Shown here: positions 19,841 through 28,393 of the stretch, one piece after another | Numbering within the stretch: the stretch's first letter is position 1 | How the letters are laid out: each line of letters opens with the position of its first letter | DNA from: Lujinxingiaceae bacterium | Lineage (GTDB): Bacteria; Myxococcota_A; Bradymonadia; Bradymonadales; Bradymonadaceae | DNA length: 64,000 nt | Direction: 5' to 3' | Assembly (NCBI GenBank): GCA_013697635.1 | Contig: JACCWM010000074.1 | Location: 1-64,000, forward strand | Made by a program: the position numbers and the translations under genes | Notes under the pieces: model-generated | The model's database searches: none | What the model was told of the DNA's origin: nothing | What the model saw: the letters and a program-made list of their open reading frames with translations, nothing else

Positions 19841-21165
19841 TCATCGACGCCATGGACTGCGACGAGGCGCGACGGCTGGCCTTCGAATACCGGCGCGGCG
19901 AGCTCGCCGAGGCCGACGCGGCCTCGGTGGCCGAGCATTTGCAGGGCTGCCAGGGCTGCCGCCACTACCACGAGCGCCTCGACTCCATGTTAGGAGCGAC
20001 GCGCTCGAGCGGCCCCATGGAGCCGGCGCCCTTTGATACCAACGCGCTCTTTGCCCGCATCACCACGCAATTGCAGCCGCAGGCCGACGAGCCGGCGCTC
20101 GTCGTCGAGGCCGCCCTCGACGACGACGACGATCTCTTCGAAGAAGAGCGCTCCTCGCGCTGGCTGTGGGCGGTGGCGGCGCTGGTCGCCGCCGTGGTGG
20201 CCCTGGTCACCGTGCCGCCCTTATTTGACGACACCAGCGCTCCCGCCCACAGCCAGGACGTGCTCGACCAGGCTCTGGTCCCGGTGATCAGCGCGCCCGT
20301 CGAGCCCGATCTGCTGGCCACGGTGGTGGCCAGGCCGCTCGAGAACCTGGCCGTCAAAGTCTTTGCCAGCGAGCTCGCAAACTGGAGCCTGACCGGCGAG
20401 CAGGACTACGAGCTCAGCGTGCAAAGCGGCACGGTGCTCGTGGAGTTTTTGCCGATCGAGGGCGCCACGCTGCGCGTGAAGTCGCCACGCTTCGAGGTGC
20501 AGGTGATCGGCACGGTCTTCTACGTCGTCGCCGAGGAGCAGGCCGCCGTGGGCGTGCTCACGGGCAAGGTCGAGGTGCAGCCCACCTCAGGAGCACCGGC
20601 TGTGGTCTCGACGGGACAGGAGATCTTGGCCGATCGCGAGGTGCGCCCGATGTCTGCGCTTCGCCTGGTCGAGGCCAGCCGCCACGTCGATCTGCTCGCC
20701 CACGAAAAAAACCTCGCTGCGCTCGCAGGCCCAAAAGACGAAGCCGACGGTGACGACGGTGACGACGGTGACGACAGCAGCGAGCAGGCCTCGGCCGCGC
20801 TCGCCCAACCCAACGATCGGCAAGCGGCGCAGCCTCAGTTTCGTGCCCACCCCTCGAGCACCGAGGAGCAGATTCGCCAGGCCGCCGACAAGGCGATGCG
20901 CGCGCGCAACTACGCCGAGGCCGCGCGCCACTATGAGCGCTTGCTCACGGTGTTGCCGGCGCACGACCCGGCGTCGGCCTCGGTGACCCTCGATCTGGCA
21001 AGGCTGTACCGCCAGCGCCTCGCGCGCCCGCAAAAGGCGATCGAGCATCTGCGCCGCTTTGTCGTGCGCTGGCCCGACGACGTGGCCACACCCTCGGCGC
21101 GCGAGGAGCTGTGCCGGTTGCTCGAGCGCGCGGCCCAGACCGATCCGCTCTGCCGCGAGCGCTGA
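19837..21165 (+). CDS. Anti-sigma factor with zf-HC2, FecR-like and TPR regions
   Basis: 442-residue membrane protein. Seen: an N-terminal zinc-binding anti-sigma motif (Cys8, then H34-x3-C38-x2-C41), an acidic stretch, one TM helix (about 108-130, LWAVAALVAAVVALVTVP), a FecR-like periplasmic domain (150-270, with TVLVEFLPIEGATLRVKSPRFEVQVIGTVFYV in outline), a disordered acidic linker with a DGDDGDDGDD run, and a C-terminal TPR-like helical region (345-440). The zf-HC2 part should hold the ECF sigma factor at the membrane; FecR and TPR parts may sense periplasmic signals. GTG start with a perfect AAAGGAGG upstream, coupled to the sigma gene. Confidence 0.87.
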   Translation: MIIDAMDCDEARRLAFEYRRGELAEADAASVAEHLQGCQGCRHYHERLDSMLGATRSSGPMEPAPFDTNALFARITTQLQPQADEPALVVEAALDDDDDLFEEERSSRWLWAVAALVAAVVALVTVPPLFDDTSAPAHSQDVLDQALVPVISAPVEPDLLATVVARPLENLAVKVFASELANWSLTGEQDYELSVQSGTVLVEFLPIEGATLRVKSPRFEVQVIGTVFYVVAEEQAAVGVLTGKVEVQPTSGAPAVVSTGQEILADREVRPMSALRLVEASRHVDLLAHEKNLAALAGPKDEADGDDGDDGDDSSEQASAALAQPNDRQAAQPQFRAHPSSTEEQIRQAADKAMRARNYAEAARHYERLLTVLPAHDPASASVTLDLARLYRQRLARPQKAIEHLRRFVVRWPDDVATPSAREELCRLLERAAQTDPLCRER

Positions 21166-21167
21166 CG

Positions 21168-22595
21168 ATGAAGAGGCGCCTCGCCATGGCCTTTGCGCTG
21201 GCCATGTCTTTGCCGACGTGCGTGCATGCCCAGATGCGCGAGAGCGAGACGCTGATCGTGCTCGATCTCTCCAACGCGTGTGCCGACGAGACCAGCGCCC
21301 TGCTGCTCACGAGCGAGGTGCGCGTTCGCCTGCCCGAGGCCGTCGTGATCCGCGAGAGCGCCGGCTTCGACGGCGCCGACTGGAGCGTTGCCTGGCGCAC
21401 CCTCGAGGAAGACGCGTGCGGCCTCGCGCTTCGCGGACCCGATGCAGGCGTTCAGCTTGCGCTGGCGGCAAACGCGCCACCCGAGCAGATCCGCCAGGCC
21501 GCAAGCCGCGTCGCCTGGCTGGTGAGCGTGCAGGCGTCTGGCGAGGCGGATGCTGACGCGCTCGACGATCCGCTGGCGCTCGACGCCTCGCTGCTCGGCA
21601 CGCCCCAGCCCCAAGCTGAGCCCGAGCCCCAAGCCGAGCCCGAGCCCGGTGCCGAAGATGAAATCGTGGCCGAGGCCATGGCCGAGCCTGACAGCGAGCT
21701 TGACAGCGAGCCGCAAGCTGAGCAGGCGCCGGCCTTTCGCGTCTCGCTCGTTCCCGGCATCAGCTTTCCCGCCTCAGCCGACAGCGAGCAGATCTCGACC
21801 TTCTCGCTCAACCTGCTCGGCGGGCGCTCCCTGGGCCTGAGCGGGGTGGAGTTCGGGCTGCTCTTCAATGCCGAGTCCGGCTTTGTCGAGGGGGTTCAGT
21901 TTGCCGTTGGCGCAAATCTGGTCTCGGGCGATGTCAGCGGCGCGCAGCTCTCCTTTGGCCTCAACCTGGCCCAGGCAAGCCTTAACGGCGTGCAGCTTGG
22001 CAGCGTGAACCTGGCCGGTGGCGTGGTGCGCGGCGCCCAGATCGGGTTTTTCAACGTCGGCAAAGACGTCGCCGGCCTGCAGATCGCGCTGATCAACGTT
22101 GCGCGCACGAGCGCCGTGCCAGTGGGGCTGGTCAATTTTTTGTACGGCGAGCCGGTCTATCTGACGACCTGGTTCACGCAGTCGGGGCTGCTGGTTGCGG
22201 GCATCCGCCACGGCGGCCGCTACCTGCGCTACATCTACGCCCTTGGCGCCTCACCTTTTGCCACCAACGCGCTCATGGCCGCCGGAGTCGGCGTGGGCGC
22301 GCACCTGCCGCTCGACCCGATCTATATTGATCTCGACGTGCTGGGCTTTCAACTGGCCGGCGTCGGTGAGAATTTTCTCGAGCAGGCCACGCTCAACCAG
22401 GTGCGCGTGACGATCGGCTGGCAGATCGCGCGCCACTTCGCCGTCTTTGGCGGTGTCGCGCTCAGCGCACTGGCGCCGCGCGGGCTCGCCGGCGCACAGG
22501 AGCTCGTGCCATCGTATGGCCAGCGCCTCTTCGAGAACGAGGCCGATCCCCAGATCTGGCTGTGGCCGGAGCTGCACCTCGGCCTGAGCTTTTGA
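21168..22595 (+). CDS. Exported protein with LA_2272-type surface repeats
   Basis: About 475 residues. Seen: a Sec signal peptide (MKRRLAMAFALAMSLPTCVHA), an N-terminal domain to about residue 125, a Pro/Glu/Ala-rich linker with repeated PQAEPEPQAEPEP (about 140-180), then glycine-rich repeats such as GVQFAVGANLVSGDVSG, GVQLGSVNLAGGVVRG and GLQIALINVARTSA, which match the pattern of LA_2272-family surface-repeat proteins thought to form outer-membrane or secreted beta structures. It starts 2 bp after the anti-sigma gene, so the three genes form one operon and this may be the envelope component monitored by, or acting with, the sigma system. Confidence 0.8.
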   Translation: MKRRLAMAFALAMSLPTCVHAQMRESETLIVLDLSNACADETSALLLTSEVRVRLPEAVVIRESAGFDGADWSVAWRTLEEDACGLALRGPDAGVQLALAANAPPEQIRQAASRVAWLVSVQASGEADADALDDPLALDASLLGTPQPQAEPEPQAEPEPGAEDEIVAEAMAEPDSELDSEPQAEQAPAFRVSLVPGISFPASADSEQISTFSLNLLGGRSLGLSGVEFGLLFNAESGFVEGVQFAVGANLVSGDVSGAQLSFGLNLAQASLNGVQLGSVNLAGGVVRGAQIGFFNVGKDVAGLQIALINVARTSAVPVGLVNFLYGEPVYLTTWFTQSGLLVAGIRHGGRYLRYIYALGASPFATNALMAAGVGVGAHLPLDPIYIDLDVLGFQLAGVGENFLEQATLNQVRVTIGWQIARHFAVFGGVALSALAPRGLAGAQELVPSYGQRLFENEADPQIWLWPELHLGLSF

Positions 22596-22696
22596 GCAGC
22601 CACGATCTCCTACTTTATTGGCAACAAGGCCAACTTCATGGTAGAGCAACCAATGCCATTGAGCTTGGGTTCTGGACACTAGCAGTAGGATGATCA

Positions 22697-24928
22697 GTGA
22701 GTGACGCCGTAGAAGTCGACGCGAAGAAAGAGAACGAGTGGTACAAGCAACGCGGCATCAAAGAGGCGCGCCTGATCAAGGCCTTCAAGGCCGTGCCCCG
22801 CGACGTGTTTACCGCAGCCACACCGGCCACTGAGGGCAGCGAGGCGAGCCAGTCGCAGTCACTGCCACCGGCCGAAGTCGTGGCCAAGTTGGTCTCGGCG
22901 CTCAAGCTCAAAGCCAACCACAAGGTGCTCGAGATCGGCACGGATTCGGGCTATATCGCCGCGATCTTGAGCCATCTGGCCGACCAAATCTACACGATCG
23001 AGCGCCGCCTGCCGGTAGCCAAGCTGGCCCAGGGCCGCCTCGCCGGCCTCGAGCGCGGCAATGTCGACGTGCTTCACGGCACGCGTCTGACCGAGTACGT
23101 GCTCAACGCGCCCTACGATGCGATCCTCTTGTCGGCGGTGGCGCCGCGCGTGCCCGAGAAGCTGCAAAAGCGTTTGAGCATCGGCGGGCGCCTCGTCGTA
23201 CCGATCGCCCAGACGGGCAAGAATCCCGAGATCATGTGCATCACGCGAACCGCCGAGGACAGTTTTAGCGAGGAGTCGCTGGGTCAGCTTCGCTTCACGG
23301 CGCTGCTTGGCCACATCCTCGTCGAGATGGGTGTCGCCGACAGCGAGGACATTGAGCTTGCCGCCATGGAGGCCGACGCCAACGGCAAGCGCCTGGGCCA
23401 GACTCTGGTCGATAGCGCACGCATCAAGGAGAGCGATCTGGTGCGCGCGCTGGCGATCCAGCGCGGCTTCAAGCTTGCCGAGGTAGGCGAGCTCGTCGAC
23501 ATGGCCGATCACGAGCTGGCCTTCTCGGTGCCGCGCGCCTTCTTGAAGCATCACCGCGTGCTGCCGATTCGCCTCGACGGCAAGAAGCTGATCGTGGCCA
23601 CCGTCGATCCGGACGCACCGGCGATCGAGCTTGCTCGCATCCTCGATGCCAGCGCCGTGGAGATCTACATCACCACAAACGCCGATTTTGAGCGTCTCTG
23701 GACCACGCTGCTCGAGGGCCGTCGCCCGCTGCAGCTCCATGAGGACAACCTCAAGGTGCGCGTCGAGAACAAATTCGAGGCGATGCTGCGCGCCGCGGTG
23801 CGTGTGCAAGCGCGCGCCATCCATCTGGAGACGACCTCGGCCAGAACCGGCGTTCGCTTTCGCCTCGAGCGCGAGCTTCGCGAGGTCTCGGAGGTCAGCT
23901 TCGACGGCACCGAGATGGCCTTTTTGCTCGAGTATCTCAAGATCAACGCGCGCCTCGACGTCGAAGAGCAGCGCGTGCCCCAGCGCGGACGCTTCTCCTG
24001 GGCACGCGATACGACGACCTTTCACATCGGACTGCAGACCCTGCCTTCGATTCTGGGCGACCAGATCGTGCTCAACATCTTGGCCAGTGGCGACGAGCCA
24101 GCCACGCTCAAGAGCCTGGGCTTTGCCGACGATCTGGTCGACGAGATGCGCGTGATCTTGCAGCTTGGCACGGGCCTGGTGCTGATTGTCGGTCCGGCCC
24201 AGGTCGGCAAGTCGACCACGTTGTATGCCATGCTCCACGAGATCGCCCAGGATCGCACCAAGAAGGTCGCCCTGATCGAGGACGACGTGCTCTACCCGAT
24301 CCCCGGCGTGCATCAGGCGCTGGTCCAGCCCGATCGTGGCTTTGGTTTTTCCGAGGCGCTGCGCGAGTTTGCGCGCTGCGATGTCGACGTGATCGCCATC
24401 TCGCAGATCTCCGACGCCAAGACGGCGATGCAAGCGATCGAGGCCGCTCACAAGGGCCTGCTCGTGATCGCCACGCTGCAGGGCAAGTCGGCCGTGCAAG
24501 TGCTCGCCGGGCTTCGCGATCTGGGCGTGCCGGCCGACGTGCTCGCTGGCGCCCTGACTGCCGTCTTGACTCAGCGTCTTGCGCCACGCATCTGCGAAGT
24601 ATGCCGCACGCCGGCCAAGCCCGATCCGAAGTTCATCGACAAGATCTTCCCGCGCGGCGAGCCGGTGGGCTTCAAGGCTTATGTTGGCAAGGGCTGCGCC
24701 CATTGCAACAAGCGCGGCACCCATGGGCGCGCCGCGATCGTCGAGTGGTTGCCCGTCTCCGACGCGATGCGTCATGCGATCGCCACCAACCGCTCCGCCG
24801 AGGAGCTTCGCCTCAGCGCGCTCGACTCCGGCGTGACGACGCTCGCTCAGTGGGCGGTTCGCATGACGCGCGAGGGCATCATCCCGGTCGACGAGCTCGA
24901 CGCCTATTTGCCGGTCAAACATCAATGA
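22697..24928 (+). CDS. PCMT-like methyltransferase fused to a GspE/PilB-type ATPase with altered catalytic motifs
   Basis: 743-residue fusion. Residues 1-210 match protein-L-isoaspartate O-methyltransferase: RGIKEARLIKAFKAVPRDVF, SQSLPPAEVVAKLV, VLEIGTDSGYIAAIL (SAM loop) and APYDAILLSAVAPRVPEKL. Residues 225-340 match the GspE/MshE N-terminal domain (GKRLGQTLVDSARIKESDLVRAL, RAFLKHHRVLPI). Residues 345-743 match type II secretion/type IV pilus ATPases: Walker A GPAQVGKSTTLY (about 499), IEDDV, and a CxxC...CxxC zinc motif (CEVC, CAHC). The Walker B region reads DVDVIAISQISD, with Gln where GEIRD has catalytic Glu, and the His box reads ATLQGKS instead of STLHTND. GTG start with AGGA upstream. 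No pilus genes lie nearby. Confidence 0.85.
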   Translation: MSDAVEVDAKKENEWYKQRGIKEARLIKAFKAVPRDVFTAATPATEGSEASQSQSLPPAEVVAKLVSALKLKANHKVLEIGTDSGYIAAILSHLADQIYTIERRLPVAKLAQGRLAGLERGNVDVLHGTRLTEYVLNAPYDAILLSAVAPRVPEKLQKRLSIGGRLVVPIAQTGKNPEIMCITRTAEDSFSEESLGQLRFTALLGHILVEMGVADSEDIELAAMEADANGKRLGQTLVDSARIKESDLVRALAIQRGFKLAEVGELVDMADHELAFSVPRAFLKHHRVLPIRLDGKKLIVATVDPDAPAIELARILDASAVEIYITTNADFERLWTTLLEGRRPLQLHEDNLKVRVENKFEAMLRAAVRVQARAIHLETTSARTGVRFRLERELREVSEVSFDGTEMAFLLEYLKINARLDVEEQRVPQRGRFSWARDTTTFHIGLQTLPSILGDQIVLNILASGDEPATLKSLGFADDLVDEMRVILQLGTGLVLIVGPAQVGKSTTLYAMLHEIAQDRTKKVALIEDDVLYPIPGVHQALVQPDRGFGFSEALREFARCDVDVIAISQISDAKTAMQAIEAAHKGLLVIATLQGKSAVQVLAGLRDLGVPADVLAGALTAVLTQRLAPRICEVCRTPAKPDPKFIDKIFPRGEPVGFKAYVGKGCAHCNKRGTHGRAAIVEWLPVSDAMRHAIATNRSAEELRLSALDSGVTTLAQWAVRMTREGIIPVDELDAYLPVKHQ

Positions 24929-24948
24929 CTTTTGTCGGGGTTTTTCCC

Positions 24949-25506
24949 ATGCACCGTCTCATCGCCATCGTTTTGCTCGCCGCCCTGCTTGCGCCCTCGC
25001 TGGCATTTGCCCAGACCCAGACGCCGCGAAAGAAGAAGAAGCGCCCCGACGTCCAGCTCGAGAGCAAGACGTCGCGCGTGCACATCCCCGGCGCGCGCTG
25101 GGACTACGGCTGGCTGGAAAACTCCCACGCGATCGGTCTGGGCTACATCTACGCCATCGAGCGCGAGTACACCTGGTGGGAGCTCGCGCTCTTGCTGCGC
25201 GCGGGCGTTGGCGCCGACGTCAAGCTGGTCACGGTAGGCTTTGGCGGCATCGACGGCTTCTTGAGCTACGCCACCAGCCGCGCCACCGCGATCGGCGACA
25301 TCGGCGGCGCCACGCTCGAGCTTGGCCTGGGTGCCGGCGGCGACTCCAACGGCATCTTTCCGGCCGCACAGGCGGGCATCTATTACTCCGCGAGCAACTA
25401 CGACATCGGCTACTCCTACCAGACACCCATTGGCACCGCCCGCGCGCCCTGGCTGAGCCAGCACCAGATCAGCGCTCGCTTCCACCTGCCGATTGGGCGC
25501 CACTGA
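24949..25506 (+). CDS. Small exported protein of unknown function
   Basis: 185 residues with a clear Sec signal peptide (MHRLIAIVLLAALLAPSLAFAQ), a basic stretch (PRKKKKRPDVQLES), then glycine- and aromatic-rich alternating segments (AIGLGYIYAIEREYTWWELALLLRAG, AGIYYSASNYDIGYSYQTP) ending in ISARFHLPIGRH, which suggests a small outer-membrane beta-barrel. An in-frame ATG at 24925 overlaps the fusion gene stop (ATGA) and is an alternative start; 24949 gives a cleaner signal peptide and has GGGG upstream. Its coupling to the PCMT-GspE fusion suggests a shared role, but the family was not recognised. Confidence 0.7.
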   Translation: MHRLIAIVLLAALLAPSLAFAQTQTPRKKKKRPDVQLESKTSRVHIPGARWDYGWLENSHAIGLGYIYAIEREYTWWELALLLRAGVGADVKLVTVGFGGIDGFLSYATSRATAIGDIGGATLELGLGAGGDSNGIFPAAQAGIYYSASNYDIGYSYQTPIGTARAPWLSQHQISARFHLPIGRH

Positions 25507-25525
25507 GCGCATTGGTTGCGCGCGG

Positions 25526-26788
25526 CTACGGCCGCGACCAAAAGCCCACGAACATCAAGCCATTGGGAAAATCGAGCGACGCGATCTTGGCGAGCGCGCC
25601 CGTGGCCTGATTGCGCTCAAAGCTCACCAAATCGCTGGTATTGCGGTTGGCGAGCAACAAGAAATTGCCGCCCGCGTCGATCGCAAAGCTTCGTGCATGC
25701 TCGCCGTGGCCACTGACCTGGCCGAGCTTGTGAAGGCCTGCGCCCTGCACCTCAAAGATCACGATGTGATTCAAAGGCTCGCGGTGCACCGCGTAGACGT
25801 GGCGTCCGTCTGGTGAGACGTGAATATCGGAGCTCCTGCTGAACTCGCTCACACCCTGCGGAAGTGCGCTCACTGTCTCGAGCGCGCTCAAGACGCCCGT
25901 GTCCTCGTTGACCGAAAAGATCGTCACCGTGCTGGCAAGCTCATTGATCACATAAGCGTAGGGCGCGCTCGGATGGAAGTCCATATGACGAGGGCCCGAG
26001 CCGGCCGGCACAGCCTCGGCGCCAAGATCGGTCAGCGTGCCGCCATCGGCATCAAAGGCTAGCATACGAATGTGATTGCTCCCCAAACACGGGATATAGA
26101 CGAAGCGATTGGAGGGGTGCACGCGCACCTGGTGGGCATTGCGACAAAAGCTCGCGTCGTTGGAGCCCCCGAGATCGAGGATGGAGTTGCCCGGCAGGCC
26201 GTCGTCGTCGAGCGGCAACATCGACAGTGAGTGGCCGCCATAGCTTGCGCTAAACACGTAGCGCCCACTTTGATCGACCTCCACGTGGGTGCCGCCGTCT
26301 TTGGCGCTCGCTGCCGCCAGATAGGCGAGCTTGTTTTCCTCATAGCTGTAGGCGCGCACGGTGGACTGGCTGGCTGCGTACAAAATCGCGCGCGTGGGGT
26401 GAAACGCCACAAAACTCAGCTGCGTGGCCGAGGTGTCGGTATCGCGCAGGCTGAGCGCTCCGGTCTGCGCATCGAAGGCGTAGGCGCTCAGCGTGCCGTT
26501 GCCTTGTCCGACGATCACGTCCTGCACCACAGGCTCGACGCTGGTATCGGGCGGCACGTCCTCGCCATGGCCGAGGTCCGCCAACGCGTCGGGGATGTTT
26601 GAGGCCACATCCGTGGTGTCCGATGAGGGCGCGTCGGCCGTGCTCGCGTCAAGCACGCTCGTATCGGCATCGGCGCCCGAATCGGTGGTGCCAGGGCCCG
26701 TATCTGCGCGGTCTGGCACGTCCGAACCACAGGCAATGCCGAGCACGCTGACCAATACGATGAGGGTGCTTCTGGCTGTCTTGAACAT
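25526..26788 (-). CDS. Lactonase-family beta-propeller lipoprotein
   Basis: 420 residues. Seen: a lipoprotein signal peptide (lipobox GIAC, Cys20), an acidic Asp/Ser/Thr linker (21-85), and a seven-bladed propeller-type domain with blade motifs VAFHPTRAILYAAS, VEVDQSGRYVFSASYGG, VRVHPSNRFVYIPCLG, MDFHPSAPYAYVINE and IHVSPDGRHVYAVHRE. This matches the 6-phosphogluconolactonase-like (YbhE) lactonase family, here secreted and membrane anchored, so a cytoplasmic pentose-phosphate role is unlikely. AGGGG lies upstream of the ATG at 26788. Convergent with the small exported protein gene, divergent from the next gene. Confidence 0.85.
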   Translation of the reverse strand: MFKTARSTLIVLVSVLGIACGSDVPDRADTGPGTTDSGADADTSVLDASTADAPSSDTTDVASNIPDALADLGHGEDVPPDTSVEPVVQDVIVGQGNGTLSAYAFDAQTGALSLRDTDTSATQLSFVAFHPTRAILYAASQSTVRAYSYEENKLAYLAAASAKDGGTHVEVDQSGRYVFSASYGGHSLSMLPLDDDGLPGNSILDLGGSNDASFCRNAHQVRVHPSNRFVYIPCLGSNHIRMLAFDADGGTLTDLGAEAVPAGSGPRHMDFHPSAPYAYVINELASTVTIFSVNEDTGVLSALETVSALPQGVSEFSRSSDIHVSPDGRHVYAVHREPLNHIVIFEVQGAGLHKLGQVSGHGEHARSFAIDAGGNFLLLANRNTSDLVSFERNQATGALAKIASLDFPNGLMFVGFWSRP

Positions 26789-26940
26789 GGCAATACCCCT
26801 GATTTAGCTCGAACCATCTGTAACGAATCGACTCGAGGCTATCCAACCACTTTCTTGATGCGATGGCCAATCACTCGCGCTAAGCTCGCAGCGTTTATCC
26901 TACTTAACTGATTCACGCTATCCCATCGGAGTGGTGCACC

Positions 26941-28293
26941 ATGCCTGCAAATCGTCGTTGGTCCTACGCAGCGCTCGCGCTCGCCGCGCTCGTCTTGTTC
27001 AGCCCTTCACTGCTCGCCAGCACCCACTCCCAGGACGTTTTGATTCCCGTGCAAGGCCTCTTGGCCGGCGCCGACGGTGTGGCCGTCGAGGGACCGGTGG
27101 CGATGCACTTCTCGCTCTTTGACGCCGACGATGCCACGGAGTCGGTCTGGTCCGAGAGCCAGCAGGTGGTGGTCGAAGCCGGCTTGTTCACGCTCCATCT
27201 GGGCGCGCTCGAGCCGCTCGCGGCCGCGCTCTTTCACCACAACGGCCAGCTCTACCTCGAGCTCAGGGTTGGCGAGGACGACGCCATGGAGCGCTGGCCG
27301 CTTGGCGTGACGCCCTTTGCAGCCCACGCGCACTTTGCCGGCAACGCGGCACGCCTCGAAGGACGCAGCAGCGCCGAGCTGCGCGCCGATGCAACAGCCT
27401 ATGACAACAGCGGCTCGGGGCTCACCGCCACAACGCTTCCCTCGGCGCTCGACGAGATCCTGGCGCGCCTCGCGGCCCTCGAACAACAAAGCGCTCAGGC
27501 GCTGGCCAGCGTCGAGAGCCGCATCGAAGCATTGGAGAGCGAAAACGCCGCGCTCGTCGGCCAACTCGAAGCGCTCGAGCTCGCCCTCGCCACCAGCATG
27601 GAGGCTACCCAGGAGATGATCGACGCCCAGGCAGCCAGCATTGGCGCGCTCGAGGAGCTCACCGCTCCGATGACCCGAGAGACCATCGACGAGCAAGACT
27701 CGATCGCCTTTACTAACGTCAACGTGCATGTGCGAAGCGGCAGCGCCACGACCCATGGCACGATCAACGGCCGCGGCAACCTGATCGTCGGTTACAACGC
27801 GCTTCGCCCGGAGTCCGATATCATCGAAGAGCCGGCCAACATTCGAACGGGCTCGCACAACCTGATCGTCGGCGATCATCACAACTATGCGAGCTATGGC
27901 GGCTTCGTCACCGGCAGTGAGAACGCCATCATGGCCGCATTCTCGTCGGTCAATGGCGGCCACAGAAACACCGCCTCTGGCCCGTTTTCCTCGGTCAGCG
28001 GCGGCGCCACCAACACGGCCGCAGCCAGCTACTCCTCGGTCAGCGGCGGCAGCGCCAACACCGCCAGCGGCAACTACTCCTCGATCAGCGGCGGCAGCGG
28101 CAACACCGCCTCGGGCTCCGCTGCCGCGGTCGCTGGCGGCCAGGGCGGCCTCGCCACGGGCAACTCCAGCGCCGTCAGCGGAGGCTATCAGAACCGGGCC
28201 ACCGGCGCCGCCTCGGCCGTCAGCGGCGGCTCCACACGCACAGCCTCAGGCGCCTTCTCGTGGAGCGGCGGCGAATACACCAGCGCGATGTGA
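26941..28293 (+). CDS. Exported protein with coiled coil and YadA-head-like repeats
   Basis: 450 residues. Seen: a signal peptide (LALAALVLFSPSLLAS), an N-terminal beta domain (about 30-140, ending VTPFAAHAHFAGNAARLEG), a coiled coil (155-225, ALEQQSAQALASVESRIEAL region), and a C-terminal array of Ser/Gly repeats: FSSVSGGATNTAA, YSSVSGGSANTASG, YSSISGGSGNTASG, AAAVAGGQGGLATG. These match left-handed beta-roll head repeats of trimeric adhesins such as YadA, but no C-terminal membrane anchor domain follows, so it is probably secreted or surface-bound by other means. The repeats are nearly identical at DNA level. Confidence 0.8.
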   Translation: MPANRRWSYAALALAALVLFSPSLLASTHSQDVLIPVQGLLAGADGVAVEGPVAMHFSLFDADDATESVWSESQQVVVEAGLFTLHLGALEPLAAALFHHNGQLYLELRVGEDDAMERWPLGVTPFAAHAHFAGNAARLEGRSSAELRADATAYDNSGSGLTATTLPSALDEILARLAALEQQSAQALASVESRIEALESENAALVGQLEALELALATSMEATQEMIDAQAASIGALEELTAPMTRETIDEQDSIAFTNVNVHVRSGSATTHGTINGRGNLIVGYNALRPESDIIEEPANIRTGSHNLIVGDHHNYASYGGFVTGSENAIMAAFSSVNGGHRNTASGPFSSVSGGATNTAAASYSSVSGGSANTASGNYSSISGGSGNTASGSAAAVAGGQGGLATGNSSAVSGGYQNRATGAASAVSGGSTRTASGAFSWSGGEYTSAM

Positions 28294-28343
28294 GCACCTG
28301 ACTGCAGAAAACAAATAAGCATTTGACTCGCTCGTCGAATTGA

Positions 28344-28383
28344 CTAAACCTGTTCAATGAACACGTTCATTGAACAGGTTTAG
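28344..28383. promoter_or_regulatory. 40-bp perfect palindromic operator upstream of tetR-type gene
   Basis: Two 19-bp arms that are exact reverse complements around a 2-bp centre (AC at 28363-28364). The core reads TTCAATGAACACGTTCATTGAA-like. It ends 10 bp before the TetR start codon and covers the ribosome-site approach; a TTGACT at 28323-28328 followed by TAAACC at 28345-28350 could be the promoter it blocks. Autorepression by the adjacent TetR protein is inferred. Confidence 0.75.
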
Positions 28384-28393
28384 CAAGGAGTCG

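Noticed and set aside
22859-24925. 688-codon minus-strand frame opposite the PCMT-ATPase fusion
   Set aside because: The fusion frame carries all recognised motifs; this frame has none.
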